NCBI RefSeq assembly: GCF_032460525.1
Contig: NZ_CP135963.1
Location: 620,001 to 684,000 of the forward strand
Length of the DNA stretch: 64,000 nt
Source of the DNA: Geodermatophilus sp. DSM 44513
Lineage (GTDB): Bacteria > Actinomycetota > Actinomycetes > Mycobacteriales > Geodermatophilaceae
Direction: 5' to 3'
In this document: positions 38,104-48,728 of the stretch, piece after piece
Layout: the number at the start of each line of letters is the position of its first letter
How positions within the stretch are numbered: position 1 is the first letter of the stretch
Program-made: the position numbers and the translations under genes
The notes under the pieces: generated by a model
Told to the model about the DNA's origin: nothing
Seen by the model: the letters and a program-made list of their open reading frames with translations, nothing else
The model's database searches: none

Positions 38104-38994
38104 ATGACCACACCAGCCGACGCCACCGCCGACGAGCGGGCCCTCGCGGCCTGCCTCGCCGGCCGCCCCGTGCCCGGCGCCGCCGGCCTGGCCGCGTTCA
38201 CCGACGCGGTCCGGGCGAGCGCGACGGCGCCCGGGCGGCCGAACGCGGCGCTGGCCGAGCTGCTGGTGACCGGTCTGCTCGTCCCCACCCAGGAACCGTC
38301 CGCACGGACGGCCGGGCGACCCGCCCGGAGCTCACGGAAGAGGCCCCGCATGCTGATCTCCACCCTCGTCGCCAAGTTCGCCGCCGCCGGCGCCGTCGCC
38401 AAGGCGGCCGCCGGCACCGGCGCGGTCGTCGTGGCGCTGACCGGTACGGCGACCACCGTCGCCCTGACCACCCCGGAGGAGCCGGCCCCCGTCGTGCAGA
38501 CCACGACCGGGGACGCCACCACCACGGACGAGCCCGCGACCGACGAGCCGACCCCGGCCGGGGACGGGACCGAGCCCGAGCCCGAGCAGGACGACGCCGA
38601 GCAGGACGGCGCCGAGCCCGTCCAGGAGCCGGCTGCCGAGCCGCTGCCGGCGGGGACGGGGACGGCCCCCGAGGCGGGCGGGGCCCCGCAGGTCACCGAG
38701 GAGCAGTGGGCGGAGGGGCCGGCCGAGGGCCAGTCCCACGGCAGCTGGGTCAGCGAGGGCGCCCGGCAGGGCTGGGTCGACGGCGGCACCGTCAGCCGCG
38801 AGGCCCACGAGCGCAATGAGGCCCGGAAGGCCGGGCGCGTCGCCGTGCCTGCGCCGGTCGCCGACGAGCCGGTCGCCGAGCAGCCGGTCGCCGAGGAGCC
38901 GGTCGCCGAGCAGCCGGCGGCCGAGGAGCCGGCGGCGGTCGAGCCGGCCGGGCAGCCGGGCAACGGCAACGGCAACGGCCGGAACGGGAGGTGA
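38104..38994 (+). CDS. Single-pass membrane protein linked to the ECF sigma factor
   Basis: 296 residues. A short N-terminal cytoplasmic domain (about 1-75, ADERALAACLAGRPVPGAAG ... ALAELLVTGLLVP), a basic stretch (RKRPR), an Ala/Val-rich hydrophobic segment (about 86-120), then an acidic Thr/Pro/Glu-rich extracytoplasmic region with PVAEQPVAEEPVAEQP repeats. No zinc anti-sigma motif (HxxxCxxC) is present, so a role as anti-sigma factor is inferred only from the adjacency and topology. A similar arrangement of ECF gene plus short Ala-rich membrane protein is common in high-GC actinobacteria. Confidence 0.7.
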   Translation: MTTPADATADERALAACLAGRPVPGAAGLAAFTDAVRASATAPGRPNAALAELLVTGLLVPTQEPSARTAGRPARSSRKRPRMLISTLVAKFAAAGAVAKAAAGTGAVVVALTGTATTVALTTPEEPAPVVQTTTGDATTTDEPATDEPTPAGDGTEPEPEQDDAEQDGAEPVQEPAAEPLPAGTGTAPEAGGAPQVTEEQWAEGPAEGQSHGSWVSEGARQGWVDGGTVSREAHERNEARKAGRVAVPAPVADEPVAEQPVAEEPVAEQPAAEEPAAVEPAGQPGNGNGNGRNGR

Positions 38995-39000
38995 TCCGCG

Positions 39001-39031
39001 GCGGCCCCTGCCGGACCCCGGCAGGGGCCGC
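39001..39031. terminator. 14-pair hairpin between convergent genes
   Basis: GCGGCCCCTGCCGG pairs perfectly with CCGGCAGGGGCCGC around a 3-base ACC loop. Six bases after the stop of the sigma-linked gene and 11 before the 3' end of the convergent prenyltransferase gene, so it probably serves both. Confidence 0.85.
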
Positions 39032-39042
39032 CCGGTCCCCGC

Positions 39043-39894
39043 TCAGGTGACCGCCGCCCCACCGGCCAGGAGCAACGCCACGTCGAGGACGGTCAGCAGC
39101 ATCACGGCGGGGAATGCCGCCCGGCGGAAGCGCACGGTCCCCGCCACGGCAGCGACGGCGACGGCCGGCACGGCCAGCGCGAGCACCGCCCAGCCGGTGG
39201 CCGACGGCCTCCCGGCGGGACCGGCGACCAGGAGCAGGGACGCCGCGCCGAGCAGCGCCGCGCAGCCGACGGCCGAGCCGCCGGCGCCGAGCCGGTGCGG
39301 CAGCCCGCGGACGCCGGTGGCCAGGTCGTCCTCCAGGTCCGGGGCGGCGTTGGCCAGGTGCGCCGCGGCGCCGAGCGCGGCCCCGGCCGCGACCAGCCAC
39401 CACGGCGCGGCCGGCGTCCCCGGCGCCGCGGCGACCACCCCGGCCGGCAGCGCGCCGAAGCCGGTCGCGTAGGGCAGCACCGAGACCGCCGTGCGCTTGA
39501 GCCCCGCGTTGTAGGCCCAGCCGCTGGCGACGAGGACGAGCAGCAGCAGGCCCGGGACGGCCCCGAGCAGCAGGGACAGGACGACGGCCGCGGCGGCGGA
39601 CGCGGTGGCCAGCGTGCGCAGCAGGGCGGGGGTGACCGCGCCCTGCGCGACCGGCTTGTCGCCGCGGGCCACCGCGCGGTCGCGGTCGGCGTCCAGCCAG
39701 TCGTTGCTCCAGCCGATGGACACCTGACCGGCGATGACGGCCAGCGCGAGCAGCACCACCCGGCCCGGCGGCAGGCCCGCGGTCAGCGCCAGCAGGGTGG
39801 CCGTGGTGGTGACCGCGACGGTCGGCCCGGCGTGCGTGGCCACCACCAGCGCGCGCAACGGGGGCGCCGTCCGTCGGCCCGGGGCGTGCACCAC
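39043..39894 (-). CDS. UbiA family prenyltransferase
   Basis: 283 residues, about eight to nine transmembrane helices. The first Asp-rich motif is NDWLDADRD (about 64-72), with DKPVAQGAVTP just after it; the second is degenerate around LANAAPDLEDDLATGVRGLPHRLG (about 180-203). Such enzymes transfer a polyprenyl chain to an aromatic acceptor in menaquinone, heme or related pathways; the precise acceptor is not evident and this subgroup (SCO6045-like) is uncharacterised. GTG at 39894 lies 6 bases after TAGGTT (39906-39901, minus), a leaderless arrangement. Confidence 0.85.
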   Translation of the reverse strand: MVHAPGRRTAPPLRALVVATHAGPTVAVTTTATLLALTAGLPPGRVVLLALAVIAGQVSIGWSNDWLDADRDRAVARGDKPVAQGAVTPALLRTLATASAAAAVVLSLLLGAVPGLLLLVLVASGWAYNAGLKRTAVSVLPYATGFGALPAGVVAAAPGTPAAPWWLVAAGAALGAAAHLANAAPDLEDDLATGVRGLPHRLGAGGSAVGCAALLGAASLLLVAGPAGRPSATGWAVLALAVPAVAVAAVAGTVRFRRAAFPAVMLLTVLDVALLLAGGAAVT

Positions 39895-39900
39895 GCGACG

Positions 39901-39906
39901 AACCTA
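39901..39906 (-). promoter_or_regulatory. -10 element TAGGTT, leaderless prenyltransferase gene
   Basis: On the minus strand TAGGTT ends 6 bases before the GTG at 39894, with no SD sequence. Confidence 0.5.
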
Positions 39907-40038
39907 GGGGGACCGAGGGCGGCCGGGTCGCCGCGGCATCTGTTCACCCGATCCGGTGAACGCGGCCGGCGTGCCCGACGTATGCCCTACCGCCGCAGCC
40001 CGGCCGGGCACCGCGGCCGCCCAGCACCTGGAGGAACC

Positions 40039-40965
40039 ATGCGCACCACCCTTCGCAGGACGACGCTCGTCGTGGCAGCCGCGCTGCTGACCGGCGCGGT
40101 GGCCGCCCCGGCGACCGCCGGCGCGACCGGCGGGTACCGCGGCGGCGACAGCAGCCACTCCGACGGCCGCGGCGGGAGCGGCGACGGCCTCCGCGCGGTC
40201 GGCCTGGCCCAGGACGGACGGACGCTCGTCGCCTTCCGCACCTCCGGGGCCCGCGACGCCCAGCAGCTCGGCAAGGTCAGCCTGCAGGGCGACACCCGCC
40301 TGGTCGGCATCGACTACCGGGTGCAGAACGGCAAGCTCTACGGGGTCGGCGACAAGGGCGGCATCTACGTCCTCGACGCCGCCAAGGCCGGCGCGACCAA
40401 GGTCGGCCAGCTCAGCGTGGCCCTGGAGGGGCAGTTCTTCGGCGTGGACTTCAACCCCGCGGCCAACGCCCTGCGGGTCGTCAGCAACACCGGCCAGAAC
40501 CTGCGGCAGCCCTTCGCCGGTGCGACCAACCCGGACGCACCCAACGGCGCGACCGTCGTCGACGGCGACCTGGCCTACCCGGCGACCACGGCCGGCGGCA
40601 TGCCCACGCCGGCCACCGGGGTCAGCGCGGCGGCCTACACCAACAACGACCTGAACGCCGACACCAGCACGGTGCTGCACGACATCGACACGGCCCTGGA
40701 CCAGCTCGACATCCAGTCGCCGGCCAACGCCGGCACGCTGGCCGCAGTCGGCAAGCTGGGCGTCGACGCCGGACCGGACGCCGGCTTCGACATCTACAGC
40801 ACCGTGCGCGACGGCCGCTCGGTCGCCGTGCAGGGCTTCGCGACCCTCACCGTGGGCGGCCAGAGCCGGCTGTACTCGATCAACCTGGCGACCGGCCAGG
40901 CGGCCGAGCGCGGTGCCTTCCAGGTGCCGGTCACCGACCTCGCCATCGGGCTCAACCAGCTCTGA
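40039..40965 (+). CDS. Secreted DUF4394 domain protein
   Basis: 308 residues. Signal peptide (MRTTLRRTTLVVAAALLTG, cleavage near ATAGA). After a Gly/Ser/Asp linker the DUF4394 domain repeats beta-propeller-like strands: LVGIDYRVQNGKLYGVGDKG, FFGVDFNPAANALRVVSNTG, NNDLNADTSTVLHDIDTALD and a C-terminal RLYSINLATGQAAERG. The family is found in secreted proteins of many bacteria with no known activity. ATG at 40039 has GGAGGA 4 bases upstream. It stands alone; a strong hairpin follows. Confidence 0.88.
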   Translation: MRTTLRRTTLVVAAALLTGAVAAPATAGATGGYRGGDSSHSDGRGGSGDGLRAVGLAQDGRTLVAFRTSGARDAQQLGKVSLQGDTRLVGIDYRVQNGKLYGVGDKGGIYVLDAAKAGATKVGQLSVALEGQFFGVDFNPAANALRVVSNTGQNLRQPFAGATNPDAPNGATVVDGDLAYPATTAGGMPTPATGVSAAAYTNNDLNADTSTVLHDIDTALDQLDIQSPANAGTLAAVGKLGVDAGPDAGFDIYSTVRDGRSVAVQGFATLTVGGQSRLYSINLATGQAAERGAFQVPVTDLAIGLNQL

Positions 40966-40972
40966 GCCGAGG

Positions 40973-41013
40973 CACCGGGCCCGCGCCGGGACACTCCGGC
41001 GCGGGCCCCGGTG
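40973..41013 (+). terminator. 17-pair hairpin after the DUF4394 gene
   Basis: CACCGGGCCCGCGCCGG pairs with CCGGCGCGGGCCC-CGGTG (one bulged C) around a GACACT loop, 8 bases after the stop codon. The remaining 260 bases to carD contain no gene I can support and must hold the carD promoter. Confidence 0.8.
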
Positions 41014-41240
41014 CGCCACCACCCCACCGTCCCCGGCCCGTCGCCCGGCGCGTCCCCACCGGGCGGCTGACCTGCGTGGATGCCGCTGACCGGGGCCCTG
41101 ACCCCGCCCCCCGGCAGCGGCGCCGCGTGGGCCCGGACGCACACCGACCGGGCTCCTGTCAACCCCTCGTGGACACTCCGTCGGGCCGCTGACCTGCGGG
41201 TTTACGGATCTGCGGGGTCCCGTCCGCCGGGCTGCCGTGG

Positions 41241-41246
41241 TAGCCT
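41241..41246 (+). promoter_or_regulatory. Candidate -10 (TAGCCT) of carD
   Basis: TAGCCT lies 27 bases before the carD ATG, leaving room for a short leader with GAAAGGGG as RBS. The -35 region is not clear. Confidence 0.4.
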
Positions 41247-41273
41247 GTGGACAGCGAAAGGGGTCACACACAC

Positions 41274-41756
41274 ATGGGCTTCACTGTCGGCGAGACCGTT
41301 GTCTACCCGCACCACGGAGCCGCTCTCATCGAGGCGATCGAGACGCGGACGGTCAAGGGTGGGGAGAGGGCCTACCTCGTGCTGAAGGTCGCCCAGGGCG
41401 ACCTGACCGTGCGCGTGCCGGCCGACAACGCAGAGATCGTCGGTGTCCGGGACGTCGTCGGTCAGGACGGACTCAACCGGGTCTTCGAGGTGCTGCGTGC
41501 CCCGCACACCGAGGAGCCGACCAACTGGTCGCGCCGCTACAAGGCCAACCTCGAGAAGCTCGCCTCCGGCGACGTGAACAAGGTCGCCGAGGTCGTGCGC
41601 GACCTCTGGCGCCGCGACAAGGACCGCGGGCTGTCCGCCGGTGAGAAGCGCATGCTGTCCAAGGCGCGCCAGATCCTGGTGAGCGAGCTCGCGCTCGCCG
41701 AGGGCACCAACGAGGACAAGGCCGAGGTCCTCCTCGACGAGGTCCTCGCCAGCTGA
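41274..41756 (+). CDS. carD: RNA polymerase-binding transcription factor CarD
   Basis: 160 residues, the standard length. Stabilises open complexes at rRNA and many housekeeping promoters. The N-terminal Tudor-like domain binds the RNA polymerase beta subunit ([20 protein letters not shown]), and the helical C-terminal domain contacts the upstream edge of the bubble ([17 protein letters not shown] ... [20 protein letters not shown]). ATG at 41274 matches the family start (MGFTVGE); a GTG at 41247 in the same frame lies too close to the -10. The carD-ispD-ispF-cysS order is conserved in actinobacteria. Confidence 0.97.
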   Translation: MGFTVGETVVYPHHGAALIEAIETRTVKGGERAYLVLKVAQGDLTVRVPADNAEIVGVRDVVGQDGLNRVFEVLRAPHTEEPTNWSRRYKANLEKLASGDVNKVAEVVRDLWRRDKDRGLSAGEKRMLSKARQILVSELALAEGTNEDKAEVLLDEVLAS

Positions 41757-41797
41757 GCTCGGCCACCGAGCCTCTCCCGCACCCCCGGACCACTCCC

Positions 41798-42637
41798 GTG
41801 CACGCTGCCGGCATCGTCGCAGCGGCCGGGAGTGGTTCGCGTCTGGGGGCCGTCGTGGGTGGGCGGGCGACACCGAAGGCGCTGGTCCCGCTCGGCGGCC
41901 GGCCGCTGGTCCACTGGTCGGTGCAGGCCCTGCTGGACGGCGGGGTGGCCGAGGTCGTCGTGGCCGTGCCGCCCGACGAGCTCGCCGCCTTCGCCGCCGT
42001 CCTGCCGGACCGGGTCCGGCTGGTCGCCGGCGGCAGCAGCCGGACGGCGTCGGTCCGCGCCGCCCTCGCCGCGGTCAGGGAGCACGCCGAGGCGGTCCTG
42101 GTGCACGACGCGGCCCGCCCGCTGACCCCGCCGGAGGTGGTGGCCCGCGTGCTCGCCGCGCTGGCCGGCGGTGCCCCGGCCGTCGTCCCGGTGCTGCCGG
42201 TGGTCGACACCACGGTGAGCGTGGCCGGCGACGGCGTGGTCACCGGCACCCTGCCGCGGGAGACGCTGCGCCGCGTGCAGACCCCGCAGGGCTTCGCGCG
42301 CGCCGTCCTCACCGACGCCTACGGCCGGCTGTCCCCCGGCGTGGAGCTGACCGACGACGCGGCGGTCGTGCGCGCCGCCGGGGTCGCGGTGACGACGGTG
42401 CCCGGCGACGAGCGCTCGGCCAAGGTGACGGTGGCGCACGACCTCGCGCTGGCCGAGCTGACCGTGGGTGCGACGGGCGAGCGAGCACCGCACGGAGATG
42501 CCGGGAGCGGACAGGCCGTGGGCATCGCAGCGAGCGCCAGCGAGCGAGAGGCGGAGCGGCCGCGTGAGCGACCCGTGTCACGAGCCGGGGAGCCGACCGA
42601 GCCCGGAGTCGAACCGTGGGCACCGGCGACCCGGTGA
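41798..42637 (+). CDS. ispD: 2-C-methyl-D-erythritol 4-phosphate cytidylyltransferase with extra C-terminal tail
   Basis: 279 residues. MEP-pathway enzyme that makes CDP-methylerythritol for isoprenoids. CTP-binding loop [10 protein letters not shown] (8-17) with the [10 protein letters not shown] lysine, [13 protein letters not shown], and the catalytic-region [14 protein letters not shown]. The usual enzyme ends near DLALAEL (about 224); here about 55 further residues follow (Arg/Glu/Ala-rich), encoded by DNA that contains CGAGCGCCAGCGAG (42531-42544), a piece of the leader word found before coaX and the DUF3180 gene. The tail is probably not needed for catalysis. Overlaps ispF by 4 bases. 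Confidence 0.92.
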   Translation: MHAAGIVAAAGSGSRLGAVVGGRATPKALVPLGGRPLVHWSVQALLDGGVAEVVVAVPPDELAAFAAVLPDRVRLVAGGSSRTASVRAALAAVREHAEAVLVHDAARPLTPPEVVARVLAALAGGAPAVVPVLPVVDTTVSVAGDGVVTGTLPRETLRRVQTPQGFARAVLTDAYGRLSPGVELTDDAAVVRAAGVAVTTVPGDERSAKVTVAHDLALAELTVGATGERAPHGDAGSGQAVGIAASASEREAERPRERPVSRAGEPTEPGVEPWAPATR

Positions 42638-43134
42638 GCGAGCTGCCCCGGGTCGGGATCGGCGTCGACGTGCACCCGGTCGAGGCCGGCCGCCCCTGCT
42701 GGCTGGCCGGCCTGGAGTGGCCCGGTGCCGACGGCTGTGCCGGGCACTCCGACGGCGACGTCGTGGCGCACGCCCTCACCGACGCCGTCCTGTCCGCCGC
42801 CGGGCTGGGCGACATCGGCGGCCTGCTCGGCACCGACGACCCCCGGTGGGCCGGCGCGCGCGGGGCCGCCGTCCTCGGTCACGTCCGCGAGGTCCTGGAG
42901 ACGGCCGGGTGGCGGGTCGGCAACGCCGCCGTCCAGCTGGTCGGCACCACCCCCCGGGTGGGCGCCCGCCGCGCGGAGGCCGAGCGGGTGCTCGGCGAGG
43001 CGCTGGGCGCCCCGGTGAGCGTCACCGCCACCACCACCGACGGCCTGGGGCTCACCGGCCGCGGTGAGGGCCGGGCGGCGGTGGCGACGGCGCTGGTGGT
43101 CCGGACGGCGGCCGTGGACTCTGCGCCGGGCTGA
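42634..43134 (+). CDS. ispF: 2-C-methyl-D-erythritol 2,4-cyclodiphosphate synthase
   Basis: 166 residues. Cyclises CDP-methylerythritol 2-phosphate. Zinc and substrate residues are in [12 protein letters not shown] (Asp, His at about 12-14) and [19 protein letters not shown]; the C-terminal [14 protein letters not shown] is typical. GTG at 42634 overlaps the ispD stop; GTG at 42616 would add six residues. IspE is not linked, as usual in actinobacteria. Confidence 0.96.
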   Translation: MSELPRVGIGVDVHPVEAGRPCWLAGLEWPGADGCAGHSDGDVVAHALTDAVLSAAGLGDIGGLLGTDDPRWAGARGAAVLGHVREVLETAGWRVGNAAVQLVGTTPRVGARRAEAERVLGEALGAPVSVTATTTDGLGLTGRGEGRAAVATALVVRTAAVDSAPG

Positions 43135-43146
43135 TGCTGCGCTCCG

Positions 43147-43152
43147 TAGACT
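43147..43152 (+). promoter_or_regulatory. -10 element TAGACT, leaderless cysS
   Basis: TAGACT ends 7 bases before the cysS GTG; no SD sequence between. Confidence 0.55.
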
Positions 43153-43159
43153 CCGCGCA

Positions 43160-44563
43160 GTGAGCCTCCGCCTGTACGACACGGCCGCCCGTGCGGTCCG
43201 CGACTTCACGCCCCTGCGTGCCGGGCAGGCCTCCGTCTACGTCTGTGGGCTCACCGTGCAGGGGAAGCCGCACGTCGGGCACGTCCGCGCCGCGCTGTCC
43301 TTCGACGTGCTGCGCCGCTGGCTGGCCGCGTCCGGCCTCGAGGTCACCTACGTCCGCAACGTCACCGACATCGACGACAAGATCCTCGCCCGGGCCGCCG
43401 AGCGGGGCGTGCCGTGGTGGGCCTGGGCGTACACCAACGAGCTGGCCTGCACCCGCGCCTACGACGCCCTGGGCGTGCTGCCGCCGACCTACGAGCCGCG
43501 CGCCACCGGGCACGTCCCGGACATGGTCGAGCTGATCGGGCGGCTGGTCGAGCGCGGCCACGCCTACGCCGTCGACGGCGACGTCTACTTCGACGTCCGC
43601 TCCTTCCCCGACTACGGCACGCTCACCCGCCAGCCGGTGGAGGACCTGGAGCCCGCCGCCGACACCGACACCGACGAGCGCAAGCGCGACCCCCGCGACT
43701 TCGCGCTGTGGAAGGCGCACAAGCCCGGCGAGCCGGACACCGCGTCCTGGCCCACCCCCTGGGGCCGCGGCCGGCCGGGCTGGCACCTGGAGTGCTCGGC
43801 CATGGCCAGGCGCTACCTCGGGGCGGAGTTCGACGTCCACGGGGGCGGGCTGGACCTGCGCTTCCCGCACCACGAGAACGAGCAGGCGCAGTCGCGCGCC
43901 GCCGGTGACGGGTTCGCCCAGTACTGGCTGCACAACGGCTGGGTGACCCTCGGCGGGGAGAAGATGAGCAAGTCGCTGGGCAACACCGCCCTGGTCGACG
44001 AGGTCGTGCAGCGGGCCCGGCCGGTCGAGCTGCGCTACTACCTGGTCGCCCCGCACTACCGCTCGACGATCGAATTCACCGACGCCGCGCTGGCCGAGGC
44101 CGGGGCCGCCTACCGGCGCATCGAGTCGTTCGTGACCCGCGCTGCCGAGCGGGTGGGGGCGGACGCGGGGAGCCCGGTGCTCTGCGCGGACTTCAGCGCC
44201 GCCCTGGACGACGACCTGGCCACCCCGGCCGCGGTCGCCGCCGTCCACGAGACGGTCCGGCAGGGCAACACCGCGCTGGCCGAGGGCGACGAGAAGGCGG
44301 TCGCCGGCGCGCTGGGCTCGGTGCGCGCGATGCTCGGCGTCCTGGGCCTGGACCCGCTGGACCCGCACTGGGCCGGCGGGCGCAGCGACGACCGGCTGTC
44401 GGCGGTGGCCGACGGGCTCGTGGCGCTGGCGCTGGAGCAGCGGCAGGCCGCCCGCGCGCGCCGGGACTACGCCGCCGCCGACGCCGTCCGCGACTCCCTG
44501 GCCGCCCTCGGTGTCCAGGTCGAGGACACCCCCTCCGGACCGCGATGGGAGCTGAGCCGCTGA
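43160..44563 (+). CDS. cysS: Cysteinyl-tRNA synthetase
   Basis: 467 residues, class I synthetase. Zinc and cysteine site [17 protein letters not shown] with the HIGH equivalent [18 protein letters not shown] (zinc ligand Cys), [10 protein letters not shown], and [11 protein letters not shown] for KMSKS. The C-terminal DALR-type helical domain is complete ([24 protein letters not shown], which marks it as CysS rather than the mycothiol ligase MshC). GTG at 43160 starts [11 protein letters not shown]. Overlaps the next gene by one base. Confidence 0.97.
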   Translation: MSLRLYDTAARAVRDFTPLRAGQASVYVCGLTVQGKPHVGHVRAALSFDVLRRWLAASGLEVTYVRNVTDIDDKILARAAERGVPWWAWAYTNELACTRAYDALGVLPPTYEPRATGHVPDMVELIGRLVERGHAYAVDGDVYFDVRSFPDYGTLTRQPVEDLEPAADTDTDERKRDPRDFALWKAHKPGEPDTASWPTPWGRGRPGWHLECSAMARRYLGAEFDVHGGGLDLRFPHHENEQAQSRAAGDGFAQYWLHNGWVTLGGEKMSKSLGNTALVDEVVQRARPVELRYYLVAPHYRSTIEFTDAALAEAGAAYRRIESFVTRAAERVGADAGSPVLCADFSAALDDDLATPAAVAAVHETVRQGNTALAEGDEKAVAGALGSVRAMLGVLGLDPLDPHWAGGRSDDRLSAVADGLVALALEQRQAARARRDYAAADAVRDSLAALGVQVEDTPSGPRWELSR

Positions 44564-45522
44564 TGGCCGGCAACAGCCAGCGCCGGGGCCGCTCCGGCGG
44601 CGCGGGCAAGAAGACCGCGACCGCGGGCACCGGCGGCAAGAACCGGCGCTCGCTGGCCGGGCGGGGTGCCACCCCGCCGGCCGAGATGCGCCCGGGGCAC
44701 CCCGCCCAGCGCCGCGCCGCCGCCGACGTCCGGCGGCGGACCGAGCGCGACCGCAGCCGCCAGCGCGCCGAGGAGGCCCCCGAGCTGCTGCTGGGCCGCA
44801 ACCCGGTGGTGGAGGCGCTGCGGGCACGGATCCCGGCGACCGCGCTGTACGTGGTCACCGGGGACTCGCGGGCCCAGACCGACGAGCGGATCACCGAGGC
44901 GCTGCACCTGGCCAACGACCGGGGTCTGCCGCTGCTCGAGGTGGGCCGGGCCGAGTTCGACCGGATGTCCAACGGCGCACTGCACCAGGGCATCGGCCTG
45001 CAGGTCCCGCCCTACCAGTACGCGCACCCCGACGACCTCCTCGACCTCGCCCGCGACTCCGGCCGCCCGCCCCTGGTGGTCGCCATGGACGGCGTCACCG
45101 ACCCGCGCAACCTCGGCGCCGTCGTCCGCTCGGCCGCCGCCTTCGACGCGCACGGCGTCGTGGTGCCCCAGCGCCGGTCGGTCGGCATGACCGCGTCGGC
45201 CTGGCGCACCAGCGCCGGCGCCGCCGCGCGGCTGCCGGTGGCCCGCGCGGTCAACCTGGCCCGTGCGCTGGGCTCCTACGCCGACGCCGGGCTGGTGACC
45301 GTCGGGTTGGCCGGCGACGGCGACGTCGACGTGCACGACTTCGACGGCTTCGCCGACCCGGTCGCCCTGGTGGTGGGCGCCGAGGGGACGGGGCTGTCCC
45401 GGCTGGTGCGCGAGCGCTGCGACCTCGTCGTCCGGATCCCCATCGCCCGGGACACCGAGTCGCTCAACGTCAGCGTCGCCGCCGGCATCGCCCTCCACGC
45501 CGCGGCGGCCGCACGCCGCTGA
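44563..45522 (+). CDS. rlmB: SpoU-family 23S rRNA 2'-O-ribose methyltransferase (TrmH/RlmB type)
   Basis: 319 residues. A basic, probably disordered N-terminus (1-75, [20 protein letters not shown]) precedes the substrate-binding domain ([23 protein letters not shown]) and the knotted SPOUT methyltransferase domain: [15 protein letters not shown] (motif 1), [14 protein letters not shown] (motif 2) and [20 protein letters not shown] (motif 3, SAM knot). The RlmB-like Gm2251 position is inferred from family similarity; the exact nucleotide is unproven. ATG at 44563 overlaps the cysS stop by one base. Matches Rv3579c by synteny. Confidence 0.9.
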   Translation: MAGNSQRRGRSGGAGKKTATAGTGGKNRRSLAGRGATPPAEMRPGHPAQRRAAADVRRRTERDRSRQRAEEAPELLLGRNPVVEALRARIPATALYVVTGDSRAQTDERITEALHLANDRGLPLLEVGRAEFDRMSNGALHQGIGLQVPPYQYAHPDDLLDLARDSGRPPLVVAMDGVTDPRNLGAVVRSAAAFDAHGVVVPQRRSVGMTASAWRTSAGAAARLPVARAVNLARALGSYADAGLVTVGLAGDGDVDVHDFDGFADPVALVVGAEGTGLSRLVRERCDLVVRIPIARDTESLNVSVAAGIALHAAAAARR

Positions 45523-45604
45523 CCCGCCCGGCGACGGTCGGGGGCGGGCGGCGACGGCCCGGCGGCCGGTGGCGGGGCCGGGACGGCGCTGCTCGGATGG
45601 TCCG

Positions 45605-45964
45605 GTGCGCTCGCTGACCTCGCTGCACGGTGCCGCCACCGCTGCCTACGCCCTGGCCCTCGTCGTCGCCCCCGGGCTGCTCGTCCGGCCCAGCGGGCTG
45701 CCCGACACCGCCGCCACGCGCACACTGGTGCGCGCCCTCGGCGCCCGGGACGCCGTGCTCGGTGCGGCGGTGGCCGTGGCGCCCCGCGGGCGGCCGCGGG
45801 AGCTGGCCGCCGCCGCGCGGGTCCTGTGCGACGTCACCGACGCGGCGGTCTTCCCGCTGGCGGTGCCGGGCCCGGCGCGGGCGGCTGCCGTGGCCGCCTC
45901 GGCGGCGACCTGGGGCGCACTCGCGCTGGCGGCCGCCGTCCTCGACCGGCGCGCCGGCCGCTGA
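45605..45964 (+). CDS. Small membrane protein (DUF4267-like topology)
   Basis: 119 residues with three to four hydrophobic helices (about 5-22, 40-57, 66-83 and 90-113) and short basic loops. The pattern RTLVRALGARDAVLGAAVAVAP resembles small integral proteins of the DUF4267 type, but the match is weak. Function unknown. GTG at 45605 was chosen because hydrophobic sequence follows it directly. Converges on the DUF445 gene. Confidence 0.6.
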   Translation: MRSLTSLHGAATAAYALALVVAPGLLVRPSGLPDTAATRTLVRALGARDAVLGAAVAVAPRGRPRELAAAARVLCDVTDAAVFPLAVPGPARAAAVAASAATWGALALAAAVLDRRAGR

Positions 45965-45977
45965 CGGGGCGCGCCGG

Positions 45978-45993
45978 CGGCAGGACCCTGCCG
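45978..45993. terminator. Short hairpin between convergent genes
   Basis: CGGCAGGACCCTGCCG, a 6-7 pair stem with a 2-4 base loop in the 37-base gap between the small membrane protein gene and the 3' end of the DUF445 gene. Confidence 0.5.
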
Positions 45994-46001
45994 GAGGCCG
46001 C

Positions 46002-47282
46002 TCAGCCCAGCAGCTGGGCGACGGTGTAGATCACCAGGCCGGCCAGGCCGCCGACCACGGTGCCGTTGATCCGGATGAACTGCAGGTCCCGGCCGACCTG
46101 CAACTCGATGCGGCGGCTGGTCTCCTCGGTGTCCCAGCGGGCCACGGTGCTGCCCACCAGGTCGGCGAGGTCGCCGGAGAACCGCTCCACCAGGTAGCCG
46201 GCGGCCCCGTGCGCCTGCCGCTGCACCAGCTCCCGCACCCGCGGGTCGGTCTGCAGCAGCTCGGCGCCCTCGCGGACCATCCCGGCCAGCCGGGCCCGCA
46301 GCGCCGACCCGGGGTCGGCGGCGGCGGCCAGCGCGGCGTCCTTGAGCGTCGTCCACAGCGACCCCGACCAGGTCCGGACGGCGGGGTGGTCGAGCAGCTC
46401 GGCCTTGAGGTCCTCGACGCGGGCCGCGGTGGCCGGGTCGGTGCGCAGCGCGTGCACGTAGCGGCGCAGCCGGGCGTCGTACACCCGGCGCAGCTCGTGG
46501 CGGGGGTCGTCGCCGACCTCCGCGAGGAAGACCTGCACCCCGGAGAAGACGCGGTCGAACACCCGGTCGTCGACCCAGTCGGGTACCCACGCGGGGGAGG
46601 CGTCGCCCAGCTGGGCGCGGAAGACCACCCGGTTGTCCTCGAGGAAGCGGGCCAGCCCGCGCAGCGCGGCGGACAGCACCTCCTGGTGCCGGTCGCCGTC
46701 GACGACCAGCTCCAGCGTGCGTGCCACCACCGGGGCGGCCGGGGTGGCGTGCAGCCTGCGGTCCACGAGGTCGGCGACGGCGGGGCGCAGGTCGTCGTCC
46801 TTGAGCAGCCCGGCGACCGAGTGCAGCAGCGCCCCGGCGTCCCCGGCCAGGCGCTCGGCCCGGCCCGGCGCGGCGAGGAAGACACCCAGCCGGCCGGGGA
46901 CGTCGATGGTGGCCAGCTTCTCCTCGACCACGCTGCGGGTCAGGAAGTTCTGCTGCACGAAGGTGCCCAGGCTGGCGCCGATCTGGTCCTTCTTGCGCGG
47001 GATGATCGCGGTGTGCGGGATCGGTATCCGCAGGGGGTGCCGGAAGATCGCGGTGACGGCGAACCAGTCGGCCAGCGCCCCGACCATGGAGGCCTCCGCG
47101 GTGGCCCGCACGTATCCGACCCAGGCGCCGGTCTCCTCGCCGAGCAGCACGCAGCCGAGGAAGACGGCGGCGGCGAGCAGGAACAGCCCGGTGGCCAGCC
47201 GCTTCATCCGGGCCAGGTCGCGGGCCCGCTCCGGGTCGTCCAGGGAGGCGGCCAGCGGAGCGGGCGGCGGGCTGGACGACAC
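46002..47282 (-). CDS. DUF445 membrane protein
   Basis: 426 residues. An N-terminal helix (about 29-46, MKRLATGLFLLAAAVFLGCVL), then the conserved ATAEASMVGALADWFAVTAIFRHPL (about 60-84) that marks the DUF445/YjiN family, a long helical middle, and a C-terminal hydrophobic helix (INGTVVGGLAGLVIYTVAQLLG). Function unknown; some members are linked to membrane structure or heat stress. GTG at 47282 or 47291 could start. It is encoded 62 bases downstream of htrA on the same strand. Confidence 0.85.
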   Translation of the reverse strand: MSSSPPPAPLAASLDDPERARDLARMKRLATGLFLLAAAVFLGCVLLGEETGAWVGYVRATAEASMVGALADWFAVTAIFRHPLRIPIPHTAIIPRKKDQIGASLGTFVQQNFLTRSVVEEKLATIDVPGRLGVFLAAPGRAERLAGDAGALLHSVAGLLKDDDLRPAVADLVDRRLHATPAAPVVARTLELVVDGDRHQEVLSAALRGLARFLEDNRVVFRAQLGDASPAWVPDWVDDRVFDRVFSGVQVFLAEVGDDPRHELRRVYDARLRRYVHALRTDPATAARVEDLKAELLDHPAVRTWSGSLWTTLKDAALAAAADPGSALRARLAGMVREGAELLQTDPRVRELVQRQAHGAAGYLVERFSGDLADLVGSTVARWDTEETSRRIELQVGRDLQFIRINGTVVGGLAGLVIYTVAQLLG

Positions 47283-47344
47283 CCCGCCCACCTTATGAGA
47301 GCGGCCTGGTCGCGAGGCTCGCCGCGGGCCCGGACGGGGGCCGC

Positions 47345-48622
<1,278 letters not shown>

Positions 48623-48728
48623 GTGTCCTCGTCCTCCTCGTGGGCGGCCCTGCACCGCCCTCGGGTCCCCACTGTCGTCCGTGCGACTTGCCTGACCCTG
48701 ACGGTCCCCTGTGAGGTCCCTGGACGCA

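Noticed and set aside
38104-38994. Zinc-binding anti-sigma factor
   Set aside because: No HxxxCxxC motif; only topology and adjacency support a regulatory role, so it is annotated as a linked membrane protein.
43160-44563. Mycothiol ligase MshC instead of CysS
   Set aside because: The full C-terminal anticodon-binding region and tRNA synthetase length are present, and the carD-ispD-ispF-cysS order fits CysS.
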